This document shows, in pieces, positions 6,477 through 8,914 of a stretch of 8,914 nucleotides of DNA. Both the position numbers and the translations under genes were made by a program. Positions within the stretch are counted from its first letter, which is position 1, and every line of letters starts with the position of its first letter. Source of the stretch: Muribaculaceae bacterium (lineage in GTDB: Bacteria; Bacteroidota; Bacteroidia; Bacteroidales; Muribaculaceae); the NCBI GenBank assembly GCA_022511505.1, contig JAFLTK010000051.1, positions 1 to 8,914 of the forward strand. Reading direction: 5' to 3'. A model generated the notes under the pieces. The model ran no database searches. It was not told where the DNA came from and saw only the letters and a program-made list of their open reading frames with translations.

Positions 6477-6508
6477 CAAAGGTAATTAACAATTTTGAGA
6501 TTAACAAA
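6477..6508 (-). promoter_or_regulatory. Promoter of the antitoxin/kinase cassette
   Basis: On the minus strand TTTG (6508-6505) is followed after exactly 20 nt by TACCTTTG (6484-6477), a textbook Bacteroidetes -33/-7 pair. Initiation is expected a few bases past 6477, at about 6473-6468, which is where the antitoxin ATG (6471-6469) lies. Two copies of ATTAACAA (plus-strand 6485-6492 and 6500-6507) lie 15 bp apart within the promoter and could be an operator for autoregulation. Confidence 0.68.
6485..6507. repeat. Two direct copies of ATTAACAA inside the cassette promoter
   Basis: Plus-strand ATTAACAA occurs at 6485-6492 and 6500-6507, one abutting the -7 box and one overlapping the -33 box. 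The 15-bp start-to-start spacing is about one and a half helical turns. Position and spacing suit a repressor or antitoxin-complex site; A/T richness makes chance possible. Confidence 0.4.
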
Positions 6509-6541
6509 TTTCAATCCGGGAGATGGTAGACTGGTAAAATA

Positions 6542-6572
6542 GCCGGGGCGCGACGTGATATCGCGCCCCGGC
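6542..6572 (-). terminator. Strong hairpin terminator after tonB
   Basis: GCCGGGGCGCGA (6542-6553) pairs perfectly with TCGCGCCCCGGC (6561-6572) around the 7-nt loop CGTGATA, a 12-bp GC-rich stem. On the minus strand it is followed by TATTTTA, a modest U tract, and lies 24 bp after the tonB stop. On the plus strand the following bases are purine-rich, so it should act mainly on the exbD-tonB transcript and separate it from the cassette promoter beyond. Confidence 0.82.
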
Positions 6573-6596
6573 AGGGGAGTAGGGTATAACTAAGGA

Positions 6597-7451
6597 TTAG
6601 TTAGTGGCGAGTTTGAAGTTTACGGGGAGGGTGTACCAAACTGCTACAGCCTGACCGTTCATACGACCGGGGTTGAATTTGGGAAGGCTCTTAACGACGC
6701 GAACGGCTTCTTTGTCGAGGTCGGGGTCTTTAGAGCGAACAACCTTCACTTCACCGATAGCACCGGTCTTGGTAACGACGAACTGAACAGTAACGCGGCC
6801 TTGGATACCGTTTTCGGCAGCAGCAGCGGGATATTTAATGTGGCTGCTGAGGTACTGCATGAGGGCAGCATCGCCACCGGGGAAGGTAGGCATCTGCTCT
6901 ACTGCGGTGAAGACCTCTTCCTTGACGGGTTCGGGCTTCTTTTCCTCGACGATAACCTCTTCCTTGTGTTCACGAACGACGTTGAGGTCGTCGGTACCTT
7001 GGTCGAAGTTGGTCTGACCGATTGCACGGTCGTCATTCTTCAGGTCATCCTGTGACTTGATTTCTTCGGTAACTTCCTCGTCGGCAGTAATCTTGATTTC
7101 AGAAGACTTCACGGTGTTGAGGATTTCCTCGGGAAGGGCTTCGGGCTTTTGTTCTTCAACGCGCTGCTGCTCTTCCTCGGGTTCATCCTCGGGTGCTTCT
7201 GCATCGCCTAACATTGCCATTTCCTGCTCGATTTCATCGGTAGGACGCTGCTCGGCAATCTTCTCCATCACGGTGTTAACCAGGAAGGCGAGTGCTGCGA
7301 CGACAGCGAGGATGATGATAACGGCAATCATTGCACGATTGTGACGTTTCTGAGAAGCTGCTCGGAGGGTATAAGCGCCATATTCTTTGTTTTTGCCTTC
7401 AAAGACAAGGTCGCGCCATTCTTTTGATGAAAGATCTACATCTTTTGCCAT
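6597..7451 (-). CDS. tonB: TonB family energy transducer
   Basis: The 284-aa product links the inner-membrane ExbB/ExbD proton motor to outer-membrane TonB-dependent (including SusC-like) transporters. The cytoplasmic N-terminus SSKEWRDLVFEGKNKEYGAY (residues 8-27) is the form typical of Bacteroidetes TonB proteins. One transmembrane helix covers about 40-59. The periplasmic linker (about 60-180) is dominated by Glu, with Pro/Lys only in places such as KKPEPVKEE, which is more acidic than the E. coli linker. The C-terminal TonB domain spans about 190-282, starting with TFPGG and containing YPAAAAENGIQGRVTVQFVV and a WYTLPVNFK ending. The start has an A-rich upstream and no Shine-Dalgarno sequence. 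It lies 43 bp after exbD and is the last gene of the operon, closed by the hairpin at 6542-6572. Confidence 0.95.
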   Translation of the reverse strand: MAKDVDLSSKEWRDLVFEGKNKEYGAYTLRAASQKRHNRAMIAVIIILAVVAALAFLVNTVMEKIAEQRPTDEIEQEMAMLGDAEAPEDEPEEEQQRVEEQKPEALPEEILNTVKSSEIKITADEEVTEEIKSQDDLKNDDRAIGQTNFDQGTDDLNVVREHKEEVIVEEKKPEPVKEEVFTAVEQMPTFPGGDAALMQYLSSHIKYPAAAAENGIQGRVTVQFVVTKTGAIGEVKVVRSKDPDLDKEAVRVVKSLPKFNPGRMNGQAVAVWYTLPVNFKLATN

Positions 7452-7494
7452 TTTTCAGAACTTTTTAAAGGTTAATATATCAATCATCAAAGGA

Positions 7495-8241
7495 TTACTT
7501 ACCGGGGTGGCTCAAGCGGTAGGCAATAATCATAGCCGAGTCTACGCCATTGATGTTGTCAATCTGGTAGCGGGCAATCTGATTAATCTGCATCTCATCG
7601 AGAGCGCCGATGAGGCTTGACCATGAGGCTTCGGGAGTGGCCTTGATCACAACAACGGGACGGGTCAAAGTAGAGTCGTTACGAATCTCTTTAGCGCGGG
7701 CCTGGTAGATCGAGTCGTTTATGTCCTTGTTGGGCGAGAACTTGCGCTCACGCCAATCGGCTTTAAGAGCATCGATCTTTTCCAATACCTTGGTGTTGCG
7801 GTCATGGAGGATCTTGCGGATGCCACGCTGGGTAGAACCTTCGTTGCCGAGGAATTTTTCGGCTTTCAGGTTAGTTGCAAACTGACCACCGCCAAGGTCC
7901 TGAAGTTCGGGTTTACCGAAGTAGTAGTAGACGGTGTTGAGTTCGTTACCCTCGTCATCCTTCTTGATGTTGCCATCCTTGTCACGCTCGGTAGCAAGGA
8001 TGAGCGTAATCGCTTCTGATTCTTTTGCTTTGTTCATTTGCGCTTCATTCTCAACCTTCTCGTTGGAGGGCAACGAGATAGAAAGAGTCTGAGACTTAAT
8101 CATGGTTGTACAAAGCATGAAGAACGTAATCAGAAGCATGTTCATATCCACCATCGGCGTGAAGTCGACATGGATGTGCATTTTTTTCTGGGCGCCTTTT
8201 TTCTTTTTGCCGCCCTTGTCTGATTGTTCAATCTGTGCCAT
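7495..8241 (-). CDS. exbD: ExbD/TolR family biopolymer transport protein (second of two)
   Basis: The 248-aa product is a component of the ExbB-ExbD proton channel that drives TonB. It has a basic cytoplasmic tail (KGGKKKKGAQKK at 9-20), then VDFTPMVDMNMLLITFFML at 25-43, one transmembrane helix in which Asp32 is the proton-binding residue equivalent to E. coli ExbD Asp25. The rest is periplasmic and ends in a segment (VVVIKATPEASWSSLIGAL onward) that fits the ExbD fold. At 248 aa it is much longer than the roughly 140-aa E. coli protein, with an insertion after the first periplasmic strand, as is common in Bacteroidetes. The ATG lies 2 bp after the stop of the preceding exbD (TAATTATG), implying coupled translation. 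Confidence 0.93.
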   Translation of the reverse strand: MAQIEQSDKGGKKKKGAQKKMHIHVDFTPMVDMNMLLITFFMLCTTMIKSQTLSISLPSNEKVENEAQMNKAKESEAITLILATERDKDGNIKKDDEGNELNTVYYYFGKPELQDLGGGQFATNLKAEKFLGNEGSTQRGIRKILHDRNTKVLEKIDALKADWRERKFSPNKDINDSIYQARAKEIRNDSTLTRPVVVIKATPEASWSSLIGALDEMQINQIARYQIDNINGVDSAMIIAYRLSHPGK

Positions 8242-8243
8242 AA

Positions 8244-8914
8244 TTAGTCTTGCTCGGTTTTAAGCGCTGTCATGATACTGAAGCGGTTCATTTTGAGAGT
8301 CTGAAGATTATCGAGAACGTTTTGCACTACCGAATCCTCGGTTTTGCTATCGGCCTTAACGGCGATACCTTCACCTTTCTTCATAGCAGCCTGGAGGTTG
8401 TCGTTACCACTGTTGTAGATAGCGCGCATCCAGATTTGGAACTCGTTGGGGTTGTCAAGGTTACGGTTGCCGTCAACGGGGATACCGACGTCGGCGCGGC
8501 TCATGTCGCCCATAATCTTGTCCTGATCAATTTGAGACATGTCAAGGAACGCGGGGAGTGCTGCAAAGGGAACACCAAAGGCGTTGATCTTGGAGAATGT
8601 CACTTTTTGACGGTCTGTAAGTTTGATTTGCTTACTCGGGTGGAGTTTATTGTATTCACCGACGGCGCGTTCCAGAACGGCGATGCGCATAGGCTCCGAG
8701 CCCCATTCGGGATTCTCTTTCGAGTCCGGGTCACCGGTCAGCGAGATAAACACTTTGCCTTCGGGGCTGATGAGAATCTGCGCGAGGTTGGCCACGGGCA
8801 CCTTCTCTTCTGAAACCGACGACGGGGTCATAACGGTCACAGGCTCCTTCTGAAGGAAAGTAGAAGTCAACATGAAGAAAGTAAGCAAAAGAACAGTCAC
8901 GTCACTCATCGCGG
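8244..8914 (-). CDS. exbD: ExbD/TolR family protein, first of two (N-terminus cut by window edge)
   Basis: The frame is open to the right edge. The first Met in view (8909) is probably internal because it sits in A-MSDVTVLLLTFFMLTSTF, the transmembrane helix of ExbD, so the cytoplasmic N-terminus is missing. The Asp of MSD is the channel-facing acidic residue. The residue before Met is Ala where the second ExbD and E. coli have Pro. About 200 periplasmic residues follow; the last part (GIAVKADSKTEDSVVQNVLDNL, in part, then FSIMTAL) matches the usual ExbD end. It is a diverged paralogue and not a copy of the next gene. Paired ExbD proteins upstream of TonB are a recurrent Bacteroidetes layout, and an exbB gene is expected just outside the window. 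Confidence 0.9.
   Translation of the reverse strand, partial: AMSDVTVLLLTFFMLTSTFLQKEPVTVMTPSSVSEEKVPVANLAQILISPEGKVFISLTGDPDSKENPEWGSEPMRIAVLERAVGEYNKLHPSKQIKLTDRQKVTFSKINAFGVPFAALPAFLDMSQIDQDKIMGDMSRADVGIPVDGNRNLDNPNEFQIWMRAIYNSGNDNLQAAMKKGEGIAVKADSKTEDSVVQNVLDNLQTLKMNRFSIMTALKTEQD

Noticed and set aside
8250..8813. Plus-strand open frame (187 codons) opposite exbD
   Set aside because: Antisense to a well-supported ExbD coding region with no independent support.

Overview
The window looks like chromosomal DNA from a Bacteroidales bacterium, perhaps Muribaculaceae or a relative (family-level placement is inference). The reasons are TAnnTTTG-type promoter boxes, near-absence of Shine-Dalgarno sequences, a DUF4270-type lipoprotein beside a shortened glycogen-synthase-like protein, and a TonB with the Bacteroidetes-type N-terminus preceded by two ExbD proteins. 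Every gene I can support lies on the minus strand, so the window reads biologically from right (8914) to left (1).

Region by region, in the direction of transcription: (a) 8914-6597 is an energy-transduction operon, exbD (cut by the right edge), a second exbD 2 bp later, then tonB, closed by a strong 12-bp GC-rich hairpin at 6542-6572. The expected exbB proton channel would lie just outside the window. (b) 6512-5640 is an AT-rich two-gene cassette: a 73-aa putative antitoxin and a 209-aa zeta-toxin-like P-loop kinase with a 20-bp overlap. It has its own textbook Bacteroidetes promoter immediately after the tonB terminator, placed so close to the start codon that the mRNA may be leaderless. 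(c) 5609-3138 is priA, the replication restart helicase, starting only 30 bp after the kinase gene with no promoter I could find between them. (d) 3137-2429 is a roughly 700-bp gap without a convincing gene. It is flanked by two exact 19-bp copies of the 3' end of priA and contains an 18-nt palindrome. (e) 2428-137 is a second operon: a glycogen-synthase-like protein reduced to the N-terminal half, then a DUF4270 lipoprotein. (f) 53-1 is the 5' two thirds of a tRNA-Thr(CGT), cut by the left edge, with its own promoter-like box.

Most of the content is ordinary core genome. The points most worth a second look are the 19-bp repeat that copies the priA terminus and brackets 560 bp of unexplained DNA, the AT-rich toxin-antitoxin-like cassette wedged between tonB and priA with a near-leaderless promoter, and the conserved-looking pairing of a half-size, motif-poor GT5 protein with a surface-type lipoprotein. 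I do not see a clearly new defence or mobile system; no CRISPR array, insertion sequence or rRNA is visible.
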